NCBI GenBank assembly: GCA_947176415.1
Contig: CAMWQJ010000006.1
Span: 1-61,673, forward strand
DNA from: an uncultured Ruminococcus sp.
GTDB lineage: Bacteria > Bacillota > Clostridia > Oscillospirales > Ruminococcaceae
DNA length: 61,673 nucleotides
Direction of reading: 5' to 3'
In this document: positions 17,555 through 25,961 of the stretch, in pieces
How positions within the stretch are numbered: the first letter of the stretch is position 1
How the letters are laid out: each line of letters opens with the position of its first letter
The notes under the pieces: model-generated
What the model was told of the DNA's origin: nothing
The model's database searches: none
Seen by the model: the letters and a program-made list of their open reading frames with translations, nothing else
Program-made: the position numbers and the translations under genes

Positions 17555-17628
17555 CGAGGTGTGGCTCAGTTTGGTAGAGCGCTACGTTCGGGACGTAGAA
17601 GCCGCAGGTTCGAATCCTGTCACCTCGA
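17555..17628 (+). tRNA. tRNA-Pro (anticodon CGG)
   Basis: A 74-base cloverleaf: acceptor CGAGGTG with CACCTCG, D arm GCTC..GAGC, anticodon stem CTACG/CGTAG with loop TTCGGGA (anticodon CGG at 17589-17591), and T arm with GGTTCGAATCC. The discriminator is A and CCA is not encoded. A T run follows. Confidence 0.95.
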
Positions 17629-17647
17629 CTTTTTTAATATTTTGTGT

Positions 17648-17675
17648 AAAAACCGCTCTTTTCAGGGCGGTTTTT
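17648..17675. terminator. bidirectional terminator between tRNA-Pro and tetR
   Basis: AAAAACCGC and GCGGTTTTT with an 10-base interior; the A and T tracts on both sides suit both strands. Confidence 0.75.
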
Positions 17676-17677
17676 CA

Positions 17678-18298
17678 TTATTTTTCAGGTGTGAAAAGAA
17701 AGTCAAAAATCCCCTTTTCCGTTTCAAGCGAGGTTTCAAGAACTTTTGCATAGATTTTCAGCTTGAAATAAATACTTCTGTCGTCTGACGGAAAAAGCGA
17801 CCTGTCAAGCAGAAATGTAAGCATTGCAACAATCATCTCCGCACTCTCTTTCGGTGCATCTGTCCTTACATCGCCTTTTTTTCTGCCTTCGGTTAGAATT
17901 TTCGTGAGAATGGGCGAAACAGTGCGGATAGCCGTCATCATCATTTTATAATGCAAAAAATTGTCATCTTGCATATGCAGTGCAATGATGACATTTTTAC
18001 TTTTGTCGGTAAATTCCTTTCTGATTATCGAACGGAAAAGCTCCTTAAGCTTGTCTACCGTTGTGGCGTGGCTTTTTTCCGTCGCTGCAAAATACTCCTT
18101 TATGGCGTTGGAATAACTTCTTTCGATAACAGCGTCGATAATTTCGTCCTTGCTCTCGAAGTAGTAATATATACTGCCCTTGCCTATTCCCGCATTTTTC
18201 GCTATCATATCAACTGTTATATCTCTGTTCGGTTCTTCCATTGTACACATAAGCTCCTCGGCGGAGTTGAGAATAATATCAACTTTGTTTTCTTTCAT
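17678..18298 (-). CDS. TetR/AcrR family repressor
   Basis: A 206-residue regulator with a standard TetR N-terminus: helix, then helix-turn-helix ITVDMIAKNAGIGKGSIYYYF and the KDEI segment. The C-terminal ligand domain is helical and not assignable to a ligand. I take ATG 18298 behind AGAGGG; a longer frame extends upstream into the promoter. It is divergent from the hydrolase/condensation operon. Two copies of a palindrome, TTGACCGACGGTCGAA and TTCGACCGACAGTCGAA, lie over the -35 and just below the -10 of that operon, so it probably represses it. An acyl or lipid-like ligand would fit the operon but is a guess. Confidence 0.88.
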   Translation of the reverse strand: MKENKVDIILNSAEELMCTMEEPNRDITVDMIAKNAGIGKGSIYYYFESKDEIIDAVIERSYSNAIKEYFAATEKSHATTVDKLKELFRSIIRKEFTDKSKNVIIALHMQDDNFLHYKMMMTAIRTVSPILTKILTEGRKKGDVRTDAPKESAEMIVAMLTFLLDRSLFPSDDRSIYFKLKIYAKVLETSLETEKGIFDFLFTPEK

Positions 18299-18340
18299 AA
18301 ATGTTTCCCTCTTTTTAAATAAATTCGTTCCTGTTGTAGT

Positions 18341-18369
18341 ATTATAACATAAATGCACGAAAAAATCAA
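18341..18369 (-). promoter_or_regulatory. promoter of tetR
   Basis: Minus-strand TTGATT (18364-18369) and TATAAT (18341-18346) with 17 bp. The operators lie 24 bp or more upstream of it, so tetR itself may be only weakly autoregulated. Confidence 0.65.
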
Positions 18370-18392
18370 GCAAAAGTTGTAAAAAAAATCAC

Positions 18393-18451
18393 TTGACCGA
18401 CGGTCGAAAACGTGTTATAATGATATTACAGAAATTCGACCGACAGTCGAA
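18393..18451 (+). promoter_or_regulatory. promoter with two TetR-type operators
   Basis: The -35 TTGACC (18393-18398) and -10 TATAAT (18416-18421) have a 17-bp spacer. Operator 1 (18393-18408) covers the -35. Operator 2 (18435-18451, TTCGAC-CGACA-GTCGAA) covers the early transcribed region. Both share GACCGAC.GTCGAA. Confidence 0.8.
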
Positions 18452-18471
18452 AAATGTAAAGAGGTGTAGTT

Positions 18472-19425
18472 ATGTCAAAGATATTATCGGGAGCGTTGCT
18501 TCTCGCAGGCGGTACTGCTACGGCTTGCATGGTGGGTGCAAAGACTCTTTTTAACCGCACGATTCCGAGACAGGATAAACTGAGGGTTGATATGAGTGAA
18601 ATGGCTGACATGGACAGATGGCAGGAATATATGAAATTCATTGTCCCTAACCGTGAATGGCTTGAAGCTCAGGAACTTGAACACGTTGTTATAAAGGCTT
18701 ATGACGGAACAGAACTCCATGCCGAATATTTTCCGTCAGAAACGGAAAGTAACAGGCTTGTCATATGCAATCACGGTTATACGGGAAGAGGCATGAAAGA
18801 CTGCACGTCCATTGCAGTATTCTTCCATAAAATAGGTTATGACTGCCTCATAGTCGACCACAGGGCGCACGGAGACAGCGGAGGTGATTATGTCGGATTC
18901 GGTATTCTTGACCGTTTCGACTGCCGTAGCTGGATTAAATATATTGAGAAACGTTTTGACAGGAAAAAACAGATTCTTCTGTATGGCGTTTCAATGGGTG
19001 CGACAACAGTCCTCATGGCTTCGGCTTTTCCTGATGTTGTGGATTCCGTAAAGGCTGTTATTGCAGACTGTGCATTTACATCGCCTTATGATGTTTTCAG
19101 GCATATTCTTAAAAGAGACTATCATCTGCCGGAGTTTCCGATTATGAATATAAATAATGCCATGTGCCGTAAAAAAGCAGGCTATGGATTTGACGACTAC
19201 TCAACACTCGACGCAATGGCGGATACTGATATTCCGATACTTTTTATCCACGGAAAAGAAGATACATTTGTACCTGTCTGGATGACGGAGAAAAATTTTA
19301 AAAACTGCCATTCTGAAAAAGACATAATGCTTGTTGAAAATGCTGGACACGCTGCGTCTTATTTTGAGAATCCGCAGGCATATGAGGAAAAAATAAAAGC
19401 CTTTACGGGTAAGTATATTGTTTGA
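18472..19425 (+). CDS. alpha/beta hydrolase (serine aminopeptidase/acyl-hydrolase type)
   Basis: A 317-residue hydrolase. A hydrophobic, small-residue-rich N-terminus (about 4-25) could be a membrane anchor or uncleaved signal. The fold is marked by NHGYTG (oxyanion strand), DHRAHGDS, nucleophile elbow GVSMGA, an acid in FIHGKEDTFVP and the final His in NAGHAAS. This resembles the YqkD/BAAT-like family of exported or membrane-linked acyl hydrolases. It is the first gene of the TetR-controlled operon and ends 13 bases before the condensation-domain gene. A thioesterase-like release or lipid-trimming step for the ACP pathway would suit the context, but the substrate is not known. Confidence 0.85.
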   Translation: MSKILSGALLLAGGTATACMVGAKTLFNRTIPRQDKLRVDMSEMADMDRWQEYMKFIVPNREWLEAQELEHVVIKAYDGTELHAEYFPSETESNRLVICNHGYTGRGMKDCTSIAVFFHKIGYDCLIVDHRAHGDSGGDYVGFGILDRFDCRSWIKYIEKRFDRKKQILLYGVSMGATTVLMASAFPDVVDSVKAVIADCAFTSPYDVFRHILKRDYHLPEFPIMNINNAMCRKKAGYGFDDYSTLDAMADTDIPILFIHGKEDTFVPVWMTEKNFKNCHSEKDIMLVENAGHAASYFENPQAYEEKIKAFTGKYIV

Positions 19426-19438
19426 AACAGGAGGAAAA

Positions 19439-20848
19439 ATGAAAGAATTAAATATTAACGGGGCGGTAATGAAATGCTATCCGCTCTGCCCTGCACAGAA
19501 GCTTCATAATTACACTCTTTATTTCTGTCCGGCACAGGTTTTGTGTATCGGTACAGGTCTTTATGTTCAGCAGGATATAGACTTCAATCTTCTGAGAGAA
19601 GCTATACGCCAGTCCTATGAGAGATTCGAGACTATGCGTCTGAGATTCACAAAGGACGAAAACGGCGAAGTATACCAGTATATCTCACCGTTCGAGGAGA
19701 GAGAAGTGCGTTTCTGCGATTTCTCGGACTGGAAAGAAGAAGAGGCACACAAGGAAATGGAAAAATGGACAAGTGTGCCGTTTGAGAGATTAAACAAGCC
19801 TATGAATGAAGTTGTAATGGTAAAGCTCCCTGACGGTTTCGGCGGAATTTATCTCAAGGTCGACCATATGACAATGGATTCGAGTTCTATTGTGGGCTTT
19901 ACTAAAATGGTGCTTGAAATTTACTGTTCGCTCCGTTACGGAACAGAAATGCCAAAGCCGATGTATTCATATATAAAACAGCTTGAAAAAGACCTTGCAT
20001 ACGAGGAAAACTCAAAGGCAAAACAGCGTGACGAGCAATTCTGGAAAGAGGAAATGGAATGCGAAAACGAGCCGATGTATACGGATTTTGCAGGACAGGG
20101 AAGACTTCTTACACAGCGAAGGGAAAATAATAATCCGAATCAGAGGTGGGCAACGGTAATATCGCAGAGCCCTGTTGCTTCAATCTCGGTTTATTCGCTC
20201 GAAAAAGACCCCTCGAAGAGACTTATGGACTTCTGCGAAGAGTATCACGTTCCTATGGCAAGTCTTCTGCTTATGGGCATGAGGACGGTATTGTCAAAAT
20301 TCAACGACAACGAAGAGGACGTTACAATAAAGACGTGCATTGCAAGGCGTGGCACTCTTTCCGAAAAATATTCGGGCGGAACAAGAATACATTTCTTCCC
20401 TATGCGTACCATAATGAAACCTGAAATGACATTCCTTGACGGTCTCAAGATGATACAGGCTGAACAGAGCAGGATTTTCCGCCATGCCAACTATGACCCT
20501 ATAGAATATACAAGGAAAAGGGCGGAATACAGGAAATTCAAGGCGGGTGCAAGCTATGAGTGTATGAGCCTTACTTATCAGCCACTTACAATAAGTGGAG
20601 ACCGCAAGGAAATGCCTGACGTGCCTTATAAGAGTTTCTGGTATACAAACGGCGTTGCGGGACAGCCTTTGTATCTGACAGTAATGCACCGTCCCGAAGA
20701 CAATGGTCTTAACTTCAACTTTGAGTACAGGACGGACGCTGTTTCGGCACAGGAAATGGAATATTTCTATTATTACCTCTGCCGTGTTATTTTCAGAGGC
20801 ATAGAGGACACAAACAGGACTATCGGTGAAATACTTGAAATGATTTGA
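19439..20848 (+). CDS. stand-alone condensation-domain acyltransferase
   Basis: A 469-residue protein that matches an NRPS condensation domain in length and pattern but is encoded alone. The active-site HHxxxDG is present as DHMTMDS (near residues 143-149): the second His, normally the base, and the Asp remain, while the first His and the Gly changed. The C-terminal half keeps the RGTLSEKYSGG-like latch region and the aromatic GxxxxPLYLTV strand. Such enzymes move an acyl or aminoacyl group from a carrier protein to an acceptor. GGAGG supports ATG 19439. It sits directly before a discrete acyl carrier protein and an AMP-ligase, which make up the rest of a minimal module. Confidence 0.82.
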   Translation: MKELNINGAVMKCYPLCPAQKLHNYTLYFCPAQVLCIGTGLYVQQDIDFNLLREAIRQSYERFETMRLRFTKDENGEVYQYISPFEEREVRFCDFSDWKEEEAHKEMEKWTSVPFERLNKPMNEVVMVKLPDGFGGIYLKVDHMTMDSSSIVGFTKMVLEIYCSLRYGTEMPKPMYSYIKQLEKDLAYEENSKAKQRDEQFWKEEMECENEPMYTDFAGQGRLLTQRRENNNPNQRWATVISQSPVASISVYSLEKDPSKRLMDFCEEYHVPMASLLLMGMRTVLSKFNDNEEDVTIKTCIARRGTLSEKYSGGTRIHFFPMRTIMKPEMTFLDGLKMIQAEQSRIFRHANYDPIEYTRKRAEYRKFKAGASYECMSLTYQPLTISGDRKEMPDVPYKSFWYTNGVAGQPLYLTVMHRPEDNGLNFNFEYRTDAVSAQEMEYFYYYLCRVIFRGIEDTNRTIGEILEMI

Positions 20849-20862
20849 GGAGGAAATTTAAA

Positions 20863-21090
20863 ATGCTGGAAAAAATCAAGGAAATTGTCTGCAACTATGT
20901 GGAATACAATCCAGACGACATAACGGCAGAAACACGCTTTATTGAGGACATGGGTCTTAATTCCTATGACTTCATGTGTATGCTGGGCGACCTCGAGGCA
21001 GAACTTGATGTTACTGTTGAGGAGGCTGAAATAATCAATATCCGCACCGTAGGCGAGGCAATCGCTTATTTTGAGTCGCTGAAAGACTGA
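20863..21090 (+). CDS. discrete acyl/peptidyl carrier protein
   Basis: A 75-residue acidic four-helix carrier protein. The phosphopantetheine serine lies in MGLNSYDFM (usually DSL/DSV), about residue 35, and the flanking acidic helices are intact. GGAGGAAATT precedes ATG 20863 and the gap to the condensation gene is 14 bases. It should carry the acyl or aminoacyl group activated by the following ligase. It is not next to any fatty-acid synthesis gene, so it is a pathway-specific carrier, distinct from the housekeeping AcpP. Confidence 0.88.
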   Translation: MLEKIKEIVCNYVEYNPDDITAETRFIEDMGLNSYDFMCMLGDLEAELDVTVEEAEIINIRTVGEAIAYFESLKD

Positions 21091-21102
21091 AAGGAAAAAT
21101 TT

Positions 21103-22641
21103 ATGGATAAGAAAAATATAAAGACGCTTCAAGAGCTTGTCGAGGCTTCTGCAAAGGAATATGGTGACAAGGTATTTGTCAGCGAAAAAAAGGGTAAGGA
21201 AGTAATCGGAAAAACTTTTAATGAGTTCTGCAACGACGTTAAAAAACTGACTTCGTATGTCAGGAAGATTCAGGGAGATAAGGAGCATATAAATTCCGCT
21301 GTTGTCGGCGGTTCGTGCTATGCGTGGCTTGTGTGCTACTTCGGAATCGTCAGCGGTGGAAATACAGCCGTTCCGCTTGATGCTCAGCTTTCGTGCGACG
21401 ATATAGCCGACCTCCTCAACCGTTCGGATTCGGAAATTTTCTTCTATGACAGCAGATTTGAGAATATTATACCTGAACTCAGGGCAAAATGTCCTTGTGT
21501 CAGGGAGTACGTTTCTTTCGGAGACGATTTGCAGAAAGTTCTTGACGAAAACAGTGCAGACGATTTCAGACCCGTTGACCCGTCGGCTATTGCGACAATC
21601 TCCTATACTTCGGGAACGACAGGCAGGAGCAAGGGCGTTATGCTCCGCAACAGCAATCTCATTGATAACGCTATGTGTCAGGATAACGAGAGCGAGCCGG
21701 ATAACATTGTAATGTCTGTTCTGCCGATTCATCATATTTACTGCTTTACGTGCGATATTCTTCTTGCCATGCGTTACGGAAATAATCTCTGTTTCAATGA
21801 TTCAATGATGCGTATACCGCAGAATCTGAAACTTTTCAAGCCTCATGTGATGCTTGTTGTGCCGATGATTGCGGAAACTCTTTACAGGCAGATTCAGAAT
21901 ATAAAGAACGCCCACCCCGAAAGAACGGAAAAGGAAATTGCAGAAGAGTATTTCGGCGGAAATCTCCGTACAATTTTCAGCGGTGGAGCTTATCTCCGCC
22001 CCGAGTTGCAGAGAGCTTATATCGATATGGGAATACAGATGGCACAAGGTTACGGCATGACTGAATGCTCGCCGAGAATATCGACAGGTGACAGATTTGA
22101 TACCGAGTGTAAGGGCGATGTCGGCGTAATCGTCAACGGCTGTCAGGTTAAGACGATTGACGGCGAAATTGTTGTAAAAAGTCCGTCGGTTATGGCAGGA
22201 TATTACAAGGACGAAGAGGAAACCGCAAAAACTCTTACTCCTGACGGCTGGCTTCATACGGGCGACCTCGGTTATGTTGACGGAAATCATCTCTTCCTGA
22301 CGGGCAGAAAGAAGAATCTTATAATTCTTTCAAACGGTGAGAATGTTTCACCTGAAGAACTCGAAAACAAGTTTGCAGGAACTGACTTTATAACCGAACT
22401 TCTCGTTTACAGCGACGACGGCGTTATCTGTGCGGAGATTTTCCCGAATAAAGATATGTACCCTGACACGACTGACATCGGACTTGAAAAGAAGTTCCGT
22501 GAAAAGACAGACGAAATAAACAAGACGGTATCAACCGCAAAGGCAATCCGCCGTATCAGAATAAGAGATGTTGAATTTGACAAGACCCCCTCGAAGAAAA
22601 TCAAGTGTCAGCAGACGGAGCAGGGCAGAATTGTAAAATAA
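21103..22641 (+). CDS. AMP-binding acyl/aminoacyl ligase (ANL family)
   Basis: A 512-residue adenylating enzyme. Motifs: phosphate loop YTSGTTGRSKG (about 167-177), QGYGMTECSP, hinge GWLHTGDLG, then LTGRKKNLIILSNGENVSPEELE and a C-terminal lysine in KTPSKKIKC. It would activate a carboxylate as the adenylate and load it on the carrier protein 12 bases upstream or on CoA. The pattern is closer to long-chain acyl-CoA/acyl-AMP ligases than to amino-acid adenylation domains, so a fatty acyl substrate is my preference. AAGGAAA precedes ATG 21103. It closes the TetR-controlled operon. Confidence 0.87.
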   Translation: MDKKNIKTLQELVEASAKEYGDKVFVSEKKGKEVIGKTFNEFCNDVKKLTSYVRKIQGDKEHINSAVVGGSCYAWLVCYFGIVSGGNTAVPLDAQLSCDDIADLLNRSDSEIFFYDSRFENIIPELRAKCPCVREYVSFGDDLQKVLDENSADDFRPVDPSAIATISYTSGTTGRSKGVMLRNSNLIDNAMCQDNESEPDNIVMSVLPIHHIYCFTCDILLAMRYGNNLCFNDSMMRIPQNLKLFKPHVMLVVPMIAETLYRQIQNIKNAHPERTEKEIAEEYFGGNLRTIFSGGAYLRPELQRAYIDMGIQMAQGYGMTECSPRISTGDRFDTECKGDVGVIVNGCQVKTIDGEIVVKSPSVMAGYYKDEEETAKTLTPDGWLHTGDLGYVDGNHLFLTGRKKNLIILSNGENVSPEELENKFAGTDFITELLVYSDDGVICAEIFPNKDMYPDTTDIGLEKKFREKTDEINKTVSTAKAIRRIRIRDVEFDKTPSKKIKCQQTEQGRIVK

Positions 22642-22644
22642 TTA

Positions 22645-22673
22645 TTGACAGAATCGGGATTTTGTGGTATACT
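22645..22673 (+). promoter_or_regulatory. promoter of the SCP2 gene
   Basis: TTGACA and TATACT with a 17-bp spacer directly after the ligase stop. The SCP2 gene can therefore be expressed apart from the operon. Confidence 0.7.
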
Positions 22674-22709
22674 GTCTTTAGTATATTATGAAAGGTGTTG
22701 TGAATATTC

Positions 22710-23048
22710 ATGACTTATGAGGAAATTTTTGCAAAATCAAGGGAACTTATCCTCGCAAACGACGCAAGCAGTTTTAAAGGTCATATGGCTGTACAGGTGA
22801 AAATTATAGGTGAGGGAGAGGGAATTTTTTATATCGAACTCAAAGACGGAGAGATTTTTGTAGAGCCTTACGACTACAGGGACAATGACTGTACTTTCGT
22901 TACCTCAGGAAAGAATTTCATTAAAATCTGCGAAGGTAACCTTAATCCCGTAACCGCCTTTACAATGGGCAAACTCAAAGTAGAGGGAAGTATTGAAAAG
23001 GCTATCGAGTTTTCGGAACTCGTAAAGCAATCGAGAAAAAACAAATAA
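22710..23048 (+). CDS. SCP2 sterol-carrier-like lipid-binding protein
   Basis: A 112-residue single-domain protein of the SCP-2 type: an N-terminal helix (YEEIFAKSRELI), strands VQVKIIGEGEGIFYIELKDGE and DCTFVTSGKNFIKICEGNLNP, then the signature AFTMGKLKVEGSIEKAIEF. In other SCP2 proteins this fold makes a tunnel for acyl chains, acyl-CoA or sterols. It is cytoplasmic and has its own promoter and terminator but follows the condensation/ACP/ligase operon on the same strand. A role in holding a lipid product of that operon is inferred. Confidence 0.85.
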   Translation: MTYEEIFAKSRELILANDASSFKGHMAVQVKIIGEGEGIFYIELKDGEIFVEPYDYRDNDCTFVTSGKNFIKICEGNLNPVTAFTMGKLKVEGSIEKAIEFSELVKQSRKNK

Positions 23049-23057
23049 AAATATTTT

Positions 23058-23090
23058 TCAGAACTCGTCTAATCGGGTTCTGATTTTTTT
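23058..23090 (+). terminator. terminator of the SCP2 gene
   Basis: TCAGAACTCG and CGGGTTCTGA form a 10-bp stem with a 6-base loop, then T7. Confidence 0.85.
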
Positions 23091-23137
23091 CCCGAATCAA
23101 TGCGAAATAATCAAATAAAACAGACAGGAGAAATATT

Positions 23138-24142
23138 ATGTTCATTCCAAATGAGTACAGATACGAAAAGATGATTTACAGAAGGTGCGGAAAAAGCGGG
23201 CTTAGGCTTCCCGTTGTTTCTCTGGGATTGTGGCAGAATTTCGGCAGTAAAAACAGTTTTGACAATATGGAAAATATGATACATACGGCTTTTAATCTCG
23301 GAATAGTCCATTTCGACCTTGCCAATAATTACGGTAATCCATATAACGGAAGTGCGGAGGAAAATTTCGGAAAGATTCTTGACAGGGGAATGAGAAGATA
23401 CCGTGATGAGATGTGCATTTCAACAAAGGCAGGCTATGAGATGTGGGAGGGAGTATATGGCGACAGGAATGGCTCACGAAAGTATCTTACCGCCTCGCTC
23501 GACCAGAGTCTTAAAAGAATGAGGCTTGATTATGTGGATATTTTTTATCACCATGTACCCGACCCTGAAACACCTGTTGAGGAGACTGCTCTTGCCCTTG
23601 ATAATGCCGTTAAACAGGGAAAAGCTCTTTATATAGGCATATCAAATTACAATAGCAGTCAGACAGCCGAAATACAGAAGATTTTCAGGGAACTTAAAAC
23701 GCCCTTTATTATAAATCAGCCGTCTTATTCCATGCTCAACAGGTGGATTGAAGATGACGGACTTGATGAGTATGCGGAAAAGAACGGTATCGGACTTGCT
23801 GTGTTTTCTCCGCTGTATCAGGGATTTCTTTCAGACAGGTATCTGAACGGCATTCCTGAGGATTCAAGGGCAATGAGCAATACGGAACTGAAAAAACAGC
23901 TTGACAGTGCGATGATTGAAAAACTTAATTCTCTCAATGAAATTGCCGTGTCACGTGGACAGTCACTTTCACAGATGGCTCTTTCGTGGGTTCTTTCAAA
24001 CAATGCGGTAACCACTGTTCTCGCAGGTGCAAGCTCTCCGGAGCAGATAATTCAGAATGCCGAGTGTATAAAAAAAATCAGTTTCTGCAATGACGAAAAG
24101 GAAAAAATAAAAAATATCCTTGATGTAAAAAATTCCCCTTGA
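23138..24142 (+). CDS. aldo/keto reductase (YghZ/Gpr-like)
   Basis: A 334-residue NADPH-dependent oxidoreductase with the AKR (alpha/beta)8 barrel. The catalytic tetrad appears as D in FDLANNYG, Y in the same motif, K in ISTKAGYEM and H in FYHHVPDPE. The loop ISNYNSSQT and the SPLYQGFL and GASSPEQI segments for cofactor binding match the AKR14 branch (YghZ, L-glyceraldehyde-3-phosphate reductase). Detoxification of aldehydes such as methylglyoxal is typical of that branch. CAGGAGA precedes the ATG. The gene ends close to the promoter of the HD protein. Confidence 0.88.
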   Translation: MFIPNEYRYEKMIYRRCGKSGLRLPVVSLGLWQNFGSKNSFDNMENMIHTAFNLGIVHFDLANNYGNPYNGSAEENFGKILDRGMRRYRDEMCISTKAGYEMWEGVYGDRNGSRKYLTASLDQSLKRMRLDYVDIFYHHVPDPETPVEETALALDNAVKQGKALYIGISNYNSSQTAEIQKIFRELKTPFIINQPSYSMLNRWIEDDGLDEYAEKNGIGLAVFSPLYQGFLSDRYLNGIPEDSRAMSNTELKKQLDSAMIEKLNSLNEIAVSRGQSLSQMALSWVLSNNAVTTVLAGASSPEQIIQNAECIKKISFCNDEKEKIKNILDVKNSP

Positions 24143-24167
24143 CTTATCGGGAAAACCGTTGTATAAT
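24139..24167 (+). promoter_or_regulatory. promoter of the HD-domain gene
   Basis: TTGACT and TATAAT with a 17-bp spacer; the -35 overlaps the stop of the aldo/keto reductase gene. Confidence 0.7.
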
Positions 24168-24196
24168 AAAAATATAATTATTTAAGGGGTGGCGGT

Positions 24197-24697
24197 ATGT
24201 TAAAAGCCATATGTTCAAAAAAAGACCTGTCGCTGTGTGCTTACTATAACTGTATATGCGATATTGTGGATTCGGCGGAGCTTGAATCCCTGAAAGATAT
24301 TACACATCATATCTCGACGACGAGATTTCAGCATTGTCTTAATGTCTCATATTATAGTTATGTGGTTTGCAGAAAATTCCGCCTTAATGCCCGTTCAGCA
24401 GCGAGGGCGGGGCTTCTTCATGACTTGTTTTACTACGACCGCAAGGAATATAACTCCCATAAGGAAAAGGGCGGTATGTCGCATAGTATGATGCATTCGC
24501 TTATGGCTGTCGAGAATGCCGAAAAGCTGACGGAAATAACCGACCTTGAAAGAGATATAATAGAAAAGCATATGTTTCCGATGACAAGACCACTTCCGAA
24601 ATACAGGGAAAGTTATGTGATAACCCTGATAGACAAATACTGTGCTGTGTTGGAATTTTGTATTCCGAAGATATGCGGAATAATGAAAAGTCAGTAA
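24197..24697 (+). CDS. HD-domain phosphohydrolase
   Basis: A 166-residue single-domain HD protein. Metal ligands are visible in order: H in RFQHCLNVS, the HD pair in AGLLHDLFYYD, H in MSHSMMHSLM, H in EKHMFPM and the final D in LIDKYCA. This pattern belongs to small clostridial HD proteins of unknown substrate, probably nucleotide phosphohydrolases. It has its own promoter and terminator. The start is ATG 24197 behind AAGGGGTGG. Confidence 0.82.
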   Translation: MLKAICSKKDLSLCAYYNCICDIVDSAELESLKDITHHISTTRFQHCLNVSYYSYVVCRKFRLNARSAARAGLLHDLFYYDRKEYNSHKEKGGMSHSMMHSLMAVENAEKLTEITDLERDIIEKHMFPMTRPLPKYRESYVITLIDKYCAVLEFCIPKICGIMKSQ

Positions 24698-24703
24698 AAT
24701 AAT

Positions 24704-24740
24704 AATAAGCTGTTGTTTTGTGCAACGGCTTATTTTTTTT
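24704..24740 (+). terminator. terminator of the HD-domain gene
   Basis: AATAAGCTGTTG and CAACGGCTTATT form the stem, followed by a T run. Confidence 0.88.
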
Positions 24741-24751
24741 GTTATAAAACC

Positions 24752-24780
24752 TTGATTTATGGTTATAAATGTGATATAAT
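24752..24780 (+). promoter_or_regulatory. promoter of the VWA gene and probably of the five-gene cassette
   Basis: TTGATT and TATAAT with a 17-bp spacer, 45 bases before the VWA start. Confidence 0.7.
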
Positions 24781-24824
24781 AAAAAAAGAATAAATGTTCA
24801 TTTTTCAGAAAGGGGGAAATTTTT

Positions 24825-25958
24825 ATGGATAATTTTTCTCAGACAGCTGTAAACCGCTGGAGGCTGGTTCTCGGCGGACTCTCCGACAGACAGCTTGATT
24901 TCAGCGGAGGACAGAACGATATAAGGGCTTTTCAGGACATGGAGCAGTTGCTTGATTATCTCTATGGCAGGGCTCAGGGCGATGATGTCAGGAGCGAGGA
25001 CAGAAAAGGCGGTCTCGGTGACAGCATACTTACCGGTGCGGAGTGGATTACAAGAGTGAGAGAACTTTTTCCCGACAGCACGGCAGAGGTACTCGAAAAG
25101 CACGCACTCGAAGAGTTTGAAATGACCGAACTTCTCACGGACAAAAAAGTTCTTGAAAGTATGAAACCCGACATGAATCTGCTTAAAAGCGTTCTGCAAT
25201 TAAAGCACCTTATGAAAGGCGAAGTTCTGGAGACTGCAAAGAGAATTGCAAGACAGGTTGCGGAGGACATAAGAAAGAAGATTGAGAACGACATAAGGCG
25301 GTCTGTTCTCGGACGTATAGACAGAAATTCGTCAAGTCCCGTGCATTCGGCAAGAAATCTTGACATAAACAAGACAGTAAGGCGGAATCTTAAAAACTAT
25401 GACGTGGAAAACAACCGTCTTATGCTTAAGGATATTTATTTCAGCAACAGAGTTAAAAGATATAATAATAAGCGTATTATTATTGCAATAGATGAGAGCG
25501 GTTCTATGATGGGTTCTGTTATCTATAGTGCGGTTATGGCTCAGATTATAGCCAATCTTCCGTTTGCAGAGGTAAAGCTCGTTATATTTGATACTAATAT
25601 TGTCGACCTTTCGGAAGAGGCGGACAATCCCGCTCAGGTACTTATGAGCGTTCAGCTCGGGGGAGGTACGGACATAGGCTCGGCTGTCGGCTATTGTGAG
25701 ACTCTTATTGGCACTCCCTCGCAGACCTGTGTTATCGTGGTGACTGATTTATATGAAGGTGCGGACGAAAACATTCTCCTTAATGTAAGCCGTAATATCA
25801 TCGGAAGCGGTGCGAAACTTAATTTTCTGACGGCTCTTGACGAAGAGGCGAGACCCTCATATGATAAGAATTTAGGACAGAGACTTGCGGATATGGGAGC
25901 ATTTGTAGGTGCTATGACTCCCGATATGCTCGGCGACTATATAGGCAGAATGTTCTGA
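24825..25958 (+). CDS. VWA-domain (CoxE-like) protein of the MoxR/SWIM cassette
   Basis: A 377-residue cytoplasmic protein. The N-terminal 200 residues are helical and charged, without a known family. The C-terminal von Willebrand A domain has a full metal-ion site: DESGSM (about 223-228, DxSxS), GGGTDIG (Thr) and VTDLYEG (Asp). In MoxR-VWA pairs the AAA+ ring remodels a client that the VWA protein holds. The AAA partner is encoded 5 kb downstream, with SWIM and DUF4132 genes between. AAAGGGGG precedes ATG 24825. A 270-base gap with repeats separates it from the SWIM gene. Confidence 0.88.
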   Translation: MDNFSQTAVNRWRLVLGGLSDRQLDFSGGQNDIRAFQDMEQLLDYLYGRAQGDDVRSEDRKGGLGDSILTGAEWITRVRELFPDSTAEVLEKHALEEFEMTELLTDKKVLESMKPDMNLLKSVLQLKHLMKGEVLETAKRIARQVAEDIRKKIENDIRRSVLGRIDRNSSSPVHSARNLDINKTVRRNLKNYDVENNRLMLKDIYFSNRVKRYNNKRIIIAIDESGSMMGSVIYSAVMAQIIANLPFAEVKLVIFDTNIVDLSEEADNPAQVLMSVQLGGGTDIGSAVGYCETLIGTPSQTCVIVVTDLYEGADENILLNVSRNIIGSGAKLNFLTALDEEARPSYDKNLGQRLADMGAFVGAMTPDMLGDYIGRMF

Positions 25959-25961
25959 ACA

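Noticed and set aside
20773-21735. Long minus-strand frame opposite the condensation, ACP and ligase genes
   Set aside because: It is a shadow of well-supported plus-strand genes, with no ribosome site or recognisable domain.
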